From: Actinomycetes bacterium
Lineage (GTDB): Bacteria > Actinomycetota > Acidimicrobiia > Acidimicrobiales > Microtrichaceae
Length of the DNA stretch: 15,775 bases
NCBI GenBank assembly: GCA_023389745.1
Contig: JAEWED010000075.1
Coordinates: 1-15,775 of the forward strand
Direction: 5' to 3'
Shown here: positions 1-8,462 of the stretch, in pieces
How positions within the stretch are numbered: the first letter of the stretch is position 1
How the letters are laid out: each line of letters begins with the position of its first letter
The notes under the pieces: generated by a model
The model's input: the letters and a program-made list of their open reading frames with translations, nothing else
The model's database searches: none
What the model was told of the DNA's origin: nothing
Position numbers and translations under genes: made by a program

Positions 1-1
1 C

Positions 2-1885
2 CAGGAGCTCGTCGACACCAACCAGGCGCCGGTCTACGTCGTGCACTTCACCCAGGCCTCCGCGGTCGAGCGGGCGCAGTCGCTGATGAGCGTCAAGCTC
101 CTCACCCGGGACGAGAAGGACCAGATCGCCGAGCTCGTCGGCGGGTTCCGCTTCTCCGCCGGGTTCGGCACGACGCTCGCCAAGTTCGTGCGCCACGGCA
201 TCGGCGTGCACCACGCGGGCATGCTGCCCAAGTACCGGCGCCTGGTGGAGCGGCTCGCCCAGGCCGGGCTGCTCAAGGTCATCTGCGGGACCGACACCCT
301 CGGCGTCGGCATCAACGTGCCGATCCGCACCGTGGTCTTCACCGCGCTCGCCAAGTACGACGGCACCAGGACCCGGCTGCTCAGCGCGCGGGAGTTCCAC
401 CAGATCGGCGGCCGTGCCGGGCGGGCCGGCTTCGACACGATGGGCACCGTCATCGCCCTCGCACCCGACCATGTGATCGAGAACCACAAGGCTGCGGCGA
501 AGGCCGCCGAGCGGACCGCACAGGACAAGAAGGTCCGCAAGATCCAGAAGAAGAAGCCGCCGCCCGGACAGGTGTCCTGGGGTGAACCCACCTTCGACCG
601 CCTGGTGTCCGCACCGCCCGAACCCCTCACCTCCAGCTTCGCGGTGAGCCACTCGATGCTGCTCAACGTGCTCGACCGGCCCGGTGACGGACGAGCAGCG
701 CTGCACGAGCTGCTCACGCAGAACTACGAGACCGACACCAAGCGGGCCGACCACGTGGCCCGCGCCGACGAGCTGCTCGCCGCGCTGCTCGACGCCGAGG
801 TGGTCGAGGAGCTCGACGAGCCCGACGACTTCGGCCGCACCGTCAGGGTCACGATCGACCTCCAGGAGACCTTCGCCCTGGACCAACCGCTGGCCCCGTT
901 CGCCCTGGCCGCGCTGGACCTGCTCGACCCCGAGTCCGACACCTACGTGCTCGACATGGTGTCGGTGATCGAAGCCGTGCTGGATGACCCCCGCCAGATC
1001 CTGAGCGCCCAGCGGTTCAAGGCCAAGGGCGAAGCGGTGGAAGCGATGAAGGCCGAGGGCATGGACTACGACGAGCGCATGGCGGCGCTCGACGAGATCA
1101 CGTGGCCCCAGCCGCTCGCGGAGCTGCTCGAGCCGATGTTCGACGTCTACCGCGAGCGCCACCCGTGGGTGGCCGAGCACCCGCTCTCGCCCAAGTCCGT
1201 GGTGCGGGACCTGTGGGAACGCGCCATGGACTTCGGCGACTACGTCCGCTTCTACAACCTGGCCCGCTCCGAGGGCACCGTCCTGCGCTACCTGTCCGAC
1301 GCCTACAAGACCCTCATGCGGACGATCCCCGACGACGCCAAGACCGACGAGCTCGTCGACCTCATCGAATGGCTGGGCGAGCTGGTCCGCCAGGTGGACT
1401 CCAGCCTGCTCGACGAGTGGGAAGCGCTGCGCAACCCGAGTGCCGAGCCCGGTCGAGCGGTCGAGACGCCGCCCATCGACCACGCTCCACCGGCACTCAC
1501 GTCGAACCGCCGGGCGTTCAAGGTCCTGGTGCGCAACGCCCTCTTCCAACGCGTCGAGTTCATCGGCACCCGGCAGTGGCAGGAGCTCGAGGCGCTCGAC
1601 GGCGACGACGGGTGGGACGCGCAGCGCTGGTTCGACGCGATGGCGCCGTACTTCGAGGAGCACGACACCGTCGGCATCGGTGCGGACGCCCGCAATCCTG
1701 CGCTGCTCCTCGTCGACGAGCACCCGGTCGACCACCCCGGCTGCTGGGCGGTCCGCCAGATCCTCCACGACCCCGCGGACGACCACGACTGGCGCATCCT
1801 CGCCCTCGTCGACCTGGCCGCCAGCGACGAGACCGGCCGAGCCGTCATCCACGTCACCGACGTCGGGTGTCACCAGCCGCGGTGA
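2..1885 (+). CDS. DEAD/DEAH-box helicase with DUF3516 C-terminal domain (5' part missing)
   Basis: This is the C-terminal part of a superfamily 2, Ski2/Mtr4-like helicase; the reading frame is open from base 2, so the ATP-binding first RecA domain lies outside the window. Seen in the sequence: the second RecA domain contains an HHAGMLPKYRRLVE segment (bases ~209-250), a motif V-like TDTLGVGINVP and a motif VI-like QIGGRAGRAG that would carry the arginine finger. A Lys-rich linker (KKVRKIQKKKPPPGQ) follows, and then about 450 residues matching what I know of DUF3516, which occurs at the end of actinobacterial helicases of roughly 830 residues. By family it should be an ATP-dependent RNA or nucleic-acid helicase in the cytoplasm; its cellular role is not established. 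The gene ends at TGA and faces the hydrolase gene convergently across 115 bp in which I see no strong terminator. The family call is firm; the precise substrate is unknown. Confidence 0.9.
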   Translation, partial: QELVDTNQAPVYVVHFTQASAVERAQSLMSVKLLTRDEKDQIAELVGGFRFSAGFGTTLAKFVRHGIGVHHAGMLPKYRRLVERLAQAGLLKVICGTDTLGVGINVPIRTVVFTALAKYDGTRTRLLSAREFHQIGGRAGRAGFDTMGTVIALAPDHVIENHKAAAKAAERTAQDKKVRKIQKKKPPPGQVSWGEPTFDRLVSAPPEPLTSSFAVSHSMLLNVLDRPGDGRAALHELLTQNYETDTKRADHVARADELLAALLDAEVVEELDEPDDFGRTVRVTIDLQETFALDQPLAPFALAALDLLDPESDTYVLDMVSVIEAVLDDPRQILSAQRFKAKGEAVEAMKAEGMDYDERMAALDEITWPQPLAELLEPMFDVYRERHPWVAEHPLSPKSVVRDLWERAMDFGDYVRFYNLARSEGTVLRYLSDAYKTLMRTIPDDAKTDELVDLIEWLGELVRQVDSSLLDEWEALRNPSAEPGRAVETPPIDHAPPALTSNRRAFKVLVRNALFQRVEFIGTRQWQELEALDGDDGWDAQRWFDAMAPYFEEHDTVGIGADARNPALLLVDEHPVDHPGCWAVRQILHDPADDHDWRILALVDLAASDETGRAVIHVTDVGCHQPR

Positions 1886-2000
1886 CCCCCGCTGCGGCGC
1901 ACGGTGACAGCTGCGGCGCGCGTGCACCTCTTCGTCGCAGCAGACCCGAGCGACACCGGAGTCAGTCGGATCGACAGGACAGCTCGACAGCCACGAACGA

Positions 2001-3068
2001 TCAGTCGGTCGCCCGCACCTGAAGGTGTCGGGCCAATGCGGAGGCCATCTCACCCCTGAACGCGCGCGCCGTCGAGGCGCTCGGTCGGATGCTGTCGGCA
2101 CCGTGGTACATGCCGGACACGACGTGGAGCTCGCAGTGGACGTCTGCGTCGACGAGCCGCATGGCGTACTCGACCGCTTCGTCGTGCAGCAGGTCGAGAG
2201 TGCCGACTCCGATCCAGGCGGGCGGTAGCCGGGCGAGGTTCTGCGAGCGCCCCGGCGCCGCATACCTGGCGGGATCGTGGCGGCTCGGCAGATGTCCGAG
2301 GTAGGAGCTCCATCCGAATCGGTTGGCTGCCGGCGACCACACGAGGGATCGTGCCGGTTCGAAGTCGCGGAGCGCGGTGCGGTCGTCGAGCATCGGGTAC
2401 GCGAGGAGCTGGAAGCGGACAGGGGGACCGCCCCGATCCCGAGCGAGGTGCGTGATCGCTGCGGCGAGCAGTCCGCCGGCGCTGTCGCCACCGACAGCGA
2501 TCCGGCTCGGATCGATTCCGAGCTCGTCTGCGTGCTCGTGCATCCAGCACAGTGCCGTGTAGCAGTCCTCGACAGGGGTGGGATAGGGGTGTTCCGGAGC
2601 AAGCCGATACTCGGGGCAGGCAACGAGGACGTCGATGTCCTCGGCGAACCGGGCGCACAGCTTCGATGCCTGTTCCGGGGTACCGATCACGGTGCCGCCG
2701 CCGTGGATCCAGATGAGGCCGGCCGACGCGCGGCTCCGGTCGGAGTGCTCGACGGTCAGCACCCTGATCGACGTGCGCTCGCCGCTCGACGCTCGTCTCG
2801 ACCCGATCTCGATTCCTGGCCGGTTGGCCACTGGCGTGCGGGTGAGCATGCGCCGAATGAGCCGCGCGTGTCCGATGGATGCCGGGGCGATCGGGAGGAT
2901 GAGCAGCGGCGTTCGCAGGTCTGTTGCGACCGATGACAGCGCCTGCAGTCGTCGCCCCATGATCCTGGCGGCGAGGCCGCCGATGGTTCCGATCGCTGCG
3001 ACGACCACGAGTCGTGCGGGCCATCGGGCGCCGTGTGGTTCGACGCGCCGGTTGCGGTCCGTGGTCAC
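2001..3068 (-). CDS. HSL-family alpha/beta hydrolase (esterase/lipase)
   Basis: Carboxylester hydrolase of the hormone-sensitive-lipase type, 355 aa. Seen: the oxyanion motif HGGG at residues 122-125, the nucleophile elbow GDSAG at 194-198 (Ser196), a likely acid Asp292 in GTLDLLHDE and the likely catalytic His322 in MYHGAD, in the usual family order. A hydrophobic stretch at about residues 19-35 after a basic N-terminus could be a membrane anchor or uncleaved signal. I chose the GTG at 3068 because a GAGG box lies 5 nt upstream and because the start then falls 13 bp after the P450 stop; the frame itself is open further upstream into the P450 gene. The tight spacing argues for co-transcription with the P450, so hydrolysis of an ester or lactone in the same pathway is a reasonable inference. 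The substrate cannot be read from the sequence. Confidence 0.9.
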   Translation of the reverse strand: MTTDRNRRVEPHGARWPARLVVVAAIGTIGGLAARIMGRRLQALSSVATDLRTPLLILPIAPASIGHARLIRRMLTRTPVANRPGIEIGSRRASSGERTSIRVLTVEHSDRSRASAGLIWIHGGGTVIGTPEQASKLCARFAEDIDVLVACPEYRLAPEHPYPTPVEDCYTALCWMHEHADELGIDPSRIAVGGDSAGGLLAAAITHLARDRGGPPVRFQLLAYPMLDDRTALRDFEPARSLVWSPAANRFGWSSYLGHLPSRHDPARYAAPGRSQNLARLPPAWIGVGTLDLLHDEAVEYAMRLVDADVHCELHVVSGMYHGADSIRPSASTARAFRGEMASALARHLQVRATD

Positions 3069-3081
3069 TTCGGCCTCACGG

Positions 3082-4305
3082 TCATGCCGGTTGGACGGAG
3101 ATGTCGAGTTGCTCGAGGCGACGCACCATGAGGCTCTCCTCCCGCAGGGGTTGCCGGTCACCGAGCGTGACCCAGGACGTGGTCGTCAGGAGTCGACCCA
3201 GCACTGCGTCGGCTTCGATGCGTGCGAGCGGGGCGCCGACACAGAGGTGGATGCCGCGTCCGAAGCCGACGTGGTCCCGCGGGAACTCTCGGTCCAGGCG
3301 GAGCTCATCGGGAGTCTCGAAACGGCTGGGGTCCCGGTTGGCCGCGGCCCACAGCAGCATGACGCTGGAGCCTGCCGGCACCGGGATGCCATCGAGCTCG
3401 GTCTCGTTGCGGGCAAGTCGGAGGTGGTACCGGAACGGGGACTCCAGACGCAGGACCTCCTCGATGAACGGTGTCAGCAGCTCTGGCTCGGCGCGCACTG
3501 CTTCCTGCACATCCGGGAGGGTCGCAAGGATCTCGACCGCGTTGCCGAGCAGGCTCGTCGTCGATTCGCCCCCGGCGCTGAGGAGCGTGTGCATCATCAC
3601 GAGCGCGAGCGACACGTCCAGCTCACCGGACCGGACGGCGTCGGCGGCGAGCCCGAGGAGGCCGTCACGTCCGTTCGCGACGGCGTCGGTGACCTGATCG
3701 TTCATCCAGTCGAGGATCTCTGCAGCTCTGGCCATCGCAGCGAGGGTGTCGTCGAGCGAACCGGCTGCGAGCATCCCGGTGGAGTCGAATGCGGCAGCGA
3801 GAAGATCGTCGGGATCGTCGTCGACGAAGCCGATGAGGCGCGCGACGACACGGATCGGAATCGCGTTGGCGACCGCTGACATGAACTCGAAGGATCCTGC
3901 GGCGACGGGCGGGTCCATGAACTCGGCGGCCATCCGGTCCACGCTGGGTCGCAGTTCCTTCATGCGCCGGGCCACGAGGTTCGGGAACACCATCGCACGG
4001 TGCTCGGCGTGGGCGGGCGGGTCTGCCGTCGCGAGCACGTCGGTGCCGTCTCCGATGCCGATGTCGGTCAACGCCGGTGCGCCATCGTCATCGCGGTAGA
4101 TCACCGAGCGCAGGTTCGACGAGAAGTCCTGCGGCCGCCTCACGGCCTCGGTGACCGCGTCGAAGGAGCTGACCACGACGAGGTCGACGCCGGGCACGCG
4201 CCACACCGGCGCCTCGTCGAGGAGCTGCCGGTAGAAGTCGCCCGGTTCGTTCCAAATCTGCGGATCCAGCAGACGCTGTGCAGTCAGCTCTTCCGGGGCC
4301 CTCAT
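3082..4305 (-). CDS. Cytochrome P450 (bacterial class I, CYP)
   Basis: Soluble haem-thiolate monooxygenase, 407 aa, normal length for a bacterial P450. Seen: I-helix AGGEST at residues 244-249, ExxR at 283-286 (EVLR), and the haem loop FGRGIHLCVG at 348-357 with Cys355 as the thiolate ligand. The I-helix acid is Glu247 and the usual following Thr appears as Ser248, with Thr249-Thr250 behind it. The ATG at 4305 is preferred over the longer frame (4368) because GGAGGAGG stands 5 nt upstream; the longer version would also run through the operator palindromes. There is no ferredoxin or reductase gene in the window, so redox partners must come from elsewhere. It heads a two-gene unit with the hydrolase and is divergent from the binding-protein gene, the arrangement of an inducible catabolic or tailoring step. 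The substrate (sterol, terpenoid, fatty acid or xenobiotic) is not determinable. Confidence 0.95.
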   Translation of the reverse strand: MRAPEELTAQRLLDPQIWNEPGDFYRQLLDEAPVWRVPGVDLVVVSSFDAVTEAVRRPQDFSSNLRSVIYRDDDGAPALTDIGIGDGTDVLATADPPAHAEHRAMVFPNLVARRMKELRPSVDRMAAEFMDPPVAAGSFEFMSAVANAIPIRVVARLIGFVDDDPDDLLAAAFDSTGMLAAGSLDDTLAAMARAAEILDWMNDQVTDAVANGRDGLLGLAADAVRSGELDVSLALVMMHTLLSAGGESTTSLLGNAVEILATLPDVQEAVRAEPELLTPFIEEVLRLESPFRYHLRLARNETELDGIPVPAGSSVMLLWAAANRDPSRFETPDELRLDREFPRDHVGFGRGIHLCVGAPLARIEADAVLGRLLTTTSWVTLGDRQPLREESLMVRRLEQLDISVQPA

Positions 4306-4355
4306 GCGCACCTCCTCCAGCTCGGCCCGCTGCGGAGCCGACGCGGACACGCCAT

Positions 4356-4380
4356 TGACATATGTCATTGACGGGTGTCA
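4356..4380. promoter_or_regulatory. Tandem TGAC-N4-GTCA palindromes, probable operator
   Basis: Two copies of TGACNNNNGTCA lie in tandem with one base between them: TGACATATGTCA at 4356-4367 (a perfect 12-bp palindrome) and TGACGGGTGTCA at 4369-4380. Their centres are 13 bp apart. They sit between the divergent P450 (ATG at 4305) and binding-protein (ATG at 4479) genes, about 50 and 100 bp from the two starts. A TTGACA hexamer at 4355-4360 overlaps the first palindrome and could be a plus-strand -35. The TetR-family gene at 5981 is the obvious candidate binder, but that is inference. Confidence 0.65.
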
Positions 4381-4478
4381 GCGTACGCGCGAGCGTGGCG
4401 TGTGGCCAGCGAGTGCCGGCCTCCGCAGATGCCCTGACGGTCCCTGCGGCGAACACACAAGCCACTTCGGGGGGACCG

Positions 4479-5921
4479 ATGGTCGGACTGTTCGGCAGCA
4501 GAGCGGCGCGCCGTGCCGTGTCGTGTGCGCTGGCCGTGGCGATGACCGGTGCGGTCGTCGCGTGCGGCGCTTCCGGGGACTCACCGGGCGAGGCCACTGA
4601 GGATGACGGAGCCACCTCGCCTCCTCCTGCCGAGCAGTCGAATGCGGGCGATTTCGGCGATCTACGCGGCGTGTGCGGCGACGGCGACGCCAAGGTGGAT
4701 CCAGATGAGGCGGGCACCGGGACCGACAAGCTGTACATCGGAGTGGCGACCGACCGCAGCTCCAGTGTTCGCCCCGGGCTGAACAAGGAGATGTGGGACG
4801 CGTCGGTGGCCTTCGTCGAGTGGTGCAACGCCGCGGGTGGGATCGGCGGCCTGCAGATCGAACCGGTCGAGCTCGACGCCGCCCTGTTCGACGTCCCCGC
4901 AGCCATGACCGCGGCGTGCCACTCCGCCTTCGCGCTCGTCGGCGGCGGCTGGGCCCAGGACAACCTGCAGTTCACCGGTCGAGAAGGGTCCGACTTCCAC
5001 CAGTGCGGCCTCGTCGACATCCCCGGCTACGCGGTGTCACCGGAGAAGTCCGGATCCAGCGGCCAGGTCCAGCCCGTTCCGAACGGTGCGAGCACCGTGT
5101 CGAACACGTGGATCCGCAGCTACGCAGACCTGTACACGGACGCGTCCCGGAAGGTGGCCATCGCGTACGCAGACCTGCCGTCGCTCGACCAGATCCGACA
5201 GAAGTACGTCGCCGCAGTCGACGACGTCGGCCTGGAGATGGTCGCCGAGATCGCCTACCCGCCGATCGGGATGACCGACTGGACCCCACTCGCCCAGCAG
5301 GTCATCCAGTCCGGTGCGGGCACCCTCTTGTGGGTCGGTGAGGCGGGCAACGTCGCCAGTGCCCTCGGCAAGCTGCACGAGCAGGGCTGGGATGGGCACG
5401 CACTGCTCGAGACCAACATGTACGACCCGCTGCTGTTCGGCCAGGGGAACGAAGCGGCAGATGGCACCGTCGTCCGCCAGGTCGTGCATCCGGTCGAAGA
5501 AGCCGATGAGTGGCCTGCCGTCCGCCAGTACCTCGACAACCTCGAGCAGCACGTGCCGGACGCCAAGGTGGCACCACTCGGCGTCCAGTCGACGAGCGCA
5601 TGGCTGCTCTTCGCCGTCGCTGCCAACGACTGCATCGAGGCGAACGACGGGACCCTCACCCGGAAGTGCATCCTCGAGCAGGCCGCCGCGCAGAGCGACT
5701 GGACCGGTGGTGGTCTGCACGCACGTCAGGACCCTGCGCCGTTCACCCAAGCCAGCACCGGTCCCTGCGACATGCTCATGATTGCGAAGGACGGGAAGTT
5801 CGAACGACTCCAACCGGAAATCGACGCGGGCGAGGACGGCTTCAGTTGCCCCGCCGATGGTGTCACCGAGGTCCCCGCGCTCGAGGGCCTGGGTGTCGTC
5901 GTCCCCGGGGCGGACATCTAG
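4479..5921 (+). CDS. Lipoprotein solute-binding protein, type 1 periplasmic fold (Peripla_BP_6-like)
   Basis: Predicted extracytoplasmic binding protein of the branched-chain amino acid/amide ABC class (Leu/Ile/Val-binding fold), 480 aa. Seen: basic N-terminus, hydrophobic core and a lipobox VVAC with Cys29 as the lipidation site, then a Pro/Asp/Glu-rich linker, then a two-lobe domain that opens with KLYIGVATD and contains WDASVAFVEWCNAAGGIGG, a segment typical of this class. The mature part has eight further cysteines (for example VCGDG, EWCNA, HQCGL, FSCPAD), an even number suitable for disulfides. The ATG at 4479 has GGGGGA just upstream; the frame is open back to 4362 but that would place 39 residues before the signal peptide. 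No permease or ATPase gene is nearby, so it is an orphan. Divergence from the P450 and adjacency to a TetR gene suggest that it captures or senses the same compound; the ligand is unknown. Confidence 0.85.
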   Translation: MVGLFGSRAARRAVSCALAVAMTGAVVACGASGDSPGEATEDDGATSPPPAEQSNAGDFGDLRGVCGDGDAKVDPDEAGTGTDKLYIGVATDRSSSVRPGLNKEMWDASVAFVEWCNAAGGIGGLQIEPVELDAALFDVPAAMTAACHSAFALVGGGWAQDNLQFTGREGSDFHQCGLVDIPGYAVSPEKSGSSGQVQPVPNGASTVSNTWIRSYADLYTDASRKVAIAYADLPSLDQIRQKYVAAVDDVGLEMVAEIAYPPIGMTDWTPLAQQVIQSGAGTLLWVGEAGNVASALGKLHEQGWDGHALLETNMYDPLLFGQGNEAADGTVVRQVVHPVEEADEWPAVRQYLDNLEQHVPDAKVAPLGVQSTSAWLLFAVAANDCIEANDGTLTRKCILEQAAAQSDWTGGGLHARQDPAPFTQASTGPCDMLMIAKDGKFERLQPEIDAGEDGFSCPADGVTEVPALEGLGVVVPGADI

Positions 5922-5980
5922 CCAGGGCACATGTCCGCATCGTGTTGACTGACTCCGCCCACGCTGCGACGGTGCAACCC

Positions 5981-6604
5981 ATGAGCCAGAGCGACGCGCA
6001 CCTGTCACACCGTGACCGTCAGCGCCTCGAGACCAGAGAGAAGCTGTTCGCCCTCGCGGTCGACGAGATCGCCACCTCCGGCATCGACCGAGCGGACGTG
6101 GGAGCGATCGCCAAGGCCGCCGCTGTCGCACGCGGCACCTTCTACTTCCACTTCGCGACCAAGGCCGACGTGCTCCTCGAACTACAACGCCGCGAGATCG
6201 ACCGCATCGTCGACCAACTCGAAGCTGCACCGGATGCGGGACTCGCCGATGTCCTCGACCGCGTCGTCACGGAGGTGCTCGCCAGCGAACATCGCCTGGG
6301 CGCGGCCCTGTTCCGCGACATGGTGTCGGTCAACTTCGGGCGCGCGACCAGCACCGCCGAGCAGGTCGAGACCAACCGTCTCGTCGATCACGTCGCCCGC
6401 GCCGCAACCGCCGCTCGACACGACGGCTCGCTCCGGCCCGACGTGGACCCCGTCGAGTTCGCCGCGATCGCGCTCATCGGCCTCTTCGGACTGCTCGCTG
6501 CCAGCCGCGGTGCGAACGCTGGGCGAGATCAACTCGTCCAGCGCTACGTCGAGACGGTGCTCCGAGGATCGCAGTCGCTCGACCGCACTGCTGACACGAC
6601 CTGA
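5981..6604 (+). CDS. TetR-family transcriptional regulator
   Basis: Ligand-responsive DNA-binding repressor, 207 aa, usual length for the family. Seen: an N-terminal TetR domain at about residues 17-66, with TREKLFALAVDEIATSGI as the first helix, then DVGAIAKAAAVARGTFYFHF as the helix-turn-helix and the diagnostic FYFHF-x2-K end. The remaining about 140 residues are the variable ligand-binding and dimerisation domain. Start: ATG at 5981 gives the canonical short N-terminus; the ribosome site is weak (ACGGTG 8 nt upstream), and an in-frame GTG at 5942 is an alternative. It follows the binding-protein gene by 59 bp in the same direction, so it is probably on the same transcript. I infer that it controls the divergent P450/binding-protein promoters through the tandem palindromes at 4356-4380. 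Confidence 0.92.
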   Translation: MSQSDAHLSHRDRQRLETREKLFALAVDEIATSGIDRADVGAIAKAAAVARGTFYFHFATKADVLLELQRREIDRIVDQLEAAPDAGLADVLDRVVTEVLASEHRLGAALFRDMVSVNFGRATSTAEQVETNRLVDHVARAATAARHDGSLRPDVDPVEFAAIALIGLFGLLAASRGANAGRDQLVQRYVETVLRGSQSLDRTADTT

Positions 6605-6644
6605 CACGCCCAGGCGTCCACTCTTCGGCGCCCGAGTTCGCCCG

Positions 6645-8438
6645 CTACTCGTCGAGGGTCCGCTCCCGCTCGGCCAGGATCGGCTCGAGCCGGTCGAAGT
6701 CCGCGTCGGACCAACCCTCCGGTTCGGTGATGCCGACCCAGGCCGACAGGTACTCGCCGCTGGTGTAGAGGTGGCCGTGCCCCGCGGGCACGTTGCCGGC
6801 TACGGGCAAGTCGAGCGCGACCTGCCACATCGTGACGAGCGGGAACCAGCCCATCTCCTCGGAGACGTCGGGCCCGCGCTGGCCGTCGTCCAGCCACTCG
6901 GGCGGCGTCAGCGCCAGGTGGCCCGAGAAGAACGAGACCGGGTCCGAGTTGTGCTGGAGGTACACCAACTTGGTCTCGCCCCACTGGGCGGTCGGTTCGT
7001 CGAGCACGTCCTCGAGCGAGGTGAACCGCACGGTCCGGCCGTCCTCGTAGACCGGCAGCCACGCGGGGCTGCCGGCGTCACGGTCGGCCATCAGCTGGTT
7101 CCACAGCGGGTTCACGAACGGCGGACCGACCATCAGCGCGCCGTCGATCGGCTCGTTGAGCACGTTGATCGACGTCAGGATCGACTCGACGCCGAAGGAC
7201 CCGAGCGACAGCCCGAACAGGTACAGGTCGGGCCGGGAGTCCTCGGGCAGGGTCGACCAGTGGGCGTGGATGGTGTCGAACACGACCCGGGACGTCTCGC
7301 GGGTGACTTCCTGGTCGGCCAGCAGCGAGATCCAGCTCGGCAGGTACGAGTACTGGACCCCGACCACCGCGGTGTCGCCGTTGTGCAGGTACTCGAGCGA
7401 GTTCAGGGCGTTCGGTTCGAGGAAGCCGGTGCCGGTCGTGGTGGCGACGACCAGGACCGAGCGATCGAAGGCGTCGGTGCGCACCAGCTCGTCGAGCACC
7501 AGCTGCGCGCGGGCTTCGAGGTCCTCGGCGGAGTTGATGCTGGCGTAGACGCGGATCGGCTCCTGCGCGCCACCGCCGTTGGCCTCGTCGAGCTCCTCGA
7601 CGGTCGCGCCCGTCGAGACGAACCGCTTGCCCTGGCGTCCGAGCGTGTCCCAGTCGACGAGGGAGTCGGGACTGCCGGAGCGCAGCTCCGAGGTCGGCTG
7701 GGTGCGTCCTTCCGGTGTCACCGCGTCGCTCACCGAGAACGAGCTGTTGGCGAGCGAGAAGAACCCGTCGACGAGCACACCCGAGACGACCGTCCACACG
7801 ACGACGGTCACGATCGCCATGCCGACGACACGGGCGACCCTGCGAGGCATCACCCGCTCCGCCCACCCGGCGACGAACCGGAACAGACGACGGATCGAGC
7901 GAGCGATGATCAACAGCAGCGCGCCGACGAGCACCGTCACGACGATGATCGTGAGCCAGACCGTGGGTGAGGTGGGCGCCATGTCGAACAGCTCGCGCAC
8001 GTCGTTCTGCCAGCCGACCTGCCGCCAGATCGACAGCGCCGCGGTCAGACCGACCAGCGCGACCGGAACGCCGAGCACCACCCGGCCGACGGTGGTCGCC
8101 CACGTCGCCCGAGGGATCTCGAGGTAGCGCCACAGCCAGGCGCCGAGGACGCCGAACGCGTAGCCGATGACCGTGGTGATGCCGGACACGATTCCCTGGA
8201 ACAGACCGGTTCGGGGCAGCAGCGACGGCGAGAGCGACAGGGCGAAGAACAGCAGTGCGACCACGAGACCCGGGCCCGAGAACCGCCGGCTGAACACCTT
8301 CGGGGGAGCGTCGGTGCCGGTGTCGGCGGCGGTGACGTCCTCGGTGTCGGCGCCGAGATCCGTGTCGAGGCCGGGCGGCGTCGACGGCTCCTGTTCCTGC
8401 TCGATGGTGGGCAAAGGCTCGGGGTTGCTGTCCTGCAC
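6645..8438 (-). CDS. Membrane alpha/beta-hydrolase (Abhydrolase_9 family)
   Basis: Integral membrane protein of 597 aa with a C-terminal hydrolase domain. Seen: an acidic N-terminal tail of about 50 residues, then five hydrophobic segments (about 57-75, 80-104, 119-137, 160-180, 202-223), matching the Abhydrolase_9 N-terminal region, then a catalytic part from about residue 290. That part has TTTGTGFLEP (333-342), the nucleophile elbow GLSLGSFG (409-416, Ser411), a candidate acid Asp499 in NSDPVSFF and a candidate His in GHGH (553-556). The family is widespread in actinobacteria; its substrate is not established, and a lipid or wall ester is only a guess. The start is GTG at 8438 with no convincing ribosome site; no other Met is available before the first helix. 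It begins 24 bp after the desaturase stop on the same strand, so the two are probably co-transcribed. Confidence 0.88.
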   Translation of the reverse strand: MQDSNPEPLPTIEQEQEPSTPPGLDTDLGADTEDVTAADTGTDAPPKVFSRRFSGPGLVVALLFFALSLSPSLLPRTGLFQGIVSGITTVIGYAFGVLGAWLWRYLEIPRATWATTVGRVVLGVPVALVGLTAALSIWRQVGWQNDVRELFDMAPTSPTVWLTIIVVTVLVGALLLIIARSIRRLFRFVAGWAERVMPRRVARVVGMAIVTVVVWTVVSGVLVDGFFSLANSSFSVSDAVTPEGRTQPTSELRSGSPDSLVDWDTLGRQGKRFVSTGATVEELDEANGGGAQEPIRVYASINSAEDLEARAQLVLDELVRTDAFDRSVLVVATTTGTGFLEPNALNSLEYLHNGDTAVVGVQYSYLPSWISLLADQEVTRETSRVVFDTIHAHWSTLPEDSRPDLYLFGLSLGSFGVESILTSINVLNEPIDGALMVGPPFVNPLWNQLMADRDAGSPAWLPVYEDGRTVRFTSLEDVLDEPTAQWGETKLVYLQHNSDPVSFFSGHLALTPPEWLDDGQRGPDVSEEMGWFPLVTMWQVALDLPVAGNVPAGHGHLYTSGEYLSAWVGITEPEGWSDADFDRLEPILAERERTLDE

Positions 8439-8462
8439 CCGGGAGAAGCTAGGAGCGAAGCC

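Noticed and set aside
1891..1919. Direct repeat GCTGCGGCGC at 1891-1900 and 1910-1919
   Set aside because: Two short GC-only copies in high-GC DNA, with no symmetry or relation to a promoter; chance is likely.
2635..3879. Plus-strand open frame of 414 codons
   Set aside because: Antisense to the hydrolase and P450 genes, both of which have clear catalytic motifs; no recognisable protein features.
5510..5980. N-terminal extension of the TetR reading frame
   Set aside because: It overlaps the binding-protein gene out of frame and is Arg/Pro-rich; the TetR domain begins normally after the ATG at 5981.
5037..6230. Minus-strand open frame of 397 codons
   Set aside because: Antisense to the binding-protein and TetR genes; Arg/Gly/Val-rich with no motif.
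6592..6608. TGACACG repeated with a 10-bp period at the TetR stop
   Set aside because: Only two copies, partly within the coding end and between convergent genes, so an operator role is unlikely.
6012..7970. Plus-strand open frame of 652 codons
   Set aside because: It overlaps the TetR gene out of frame and then runs antisense to the Abhydrolase_9 gene. It has no domain and low-complexity composition; long antisense frames are expected at this GC content.
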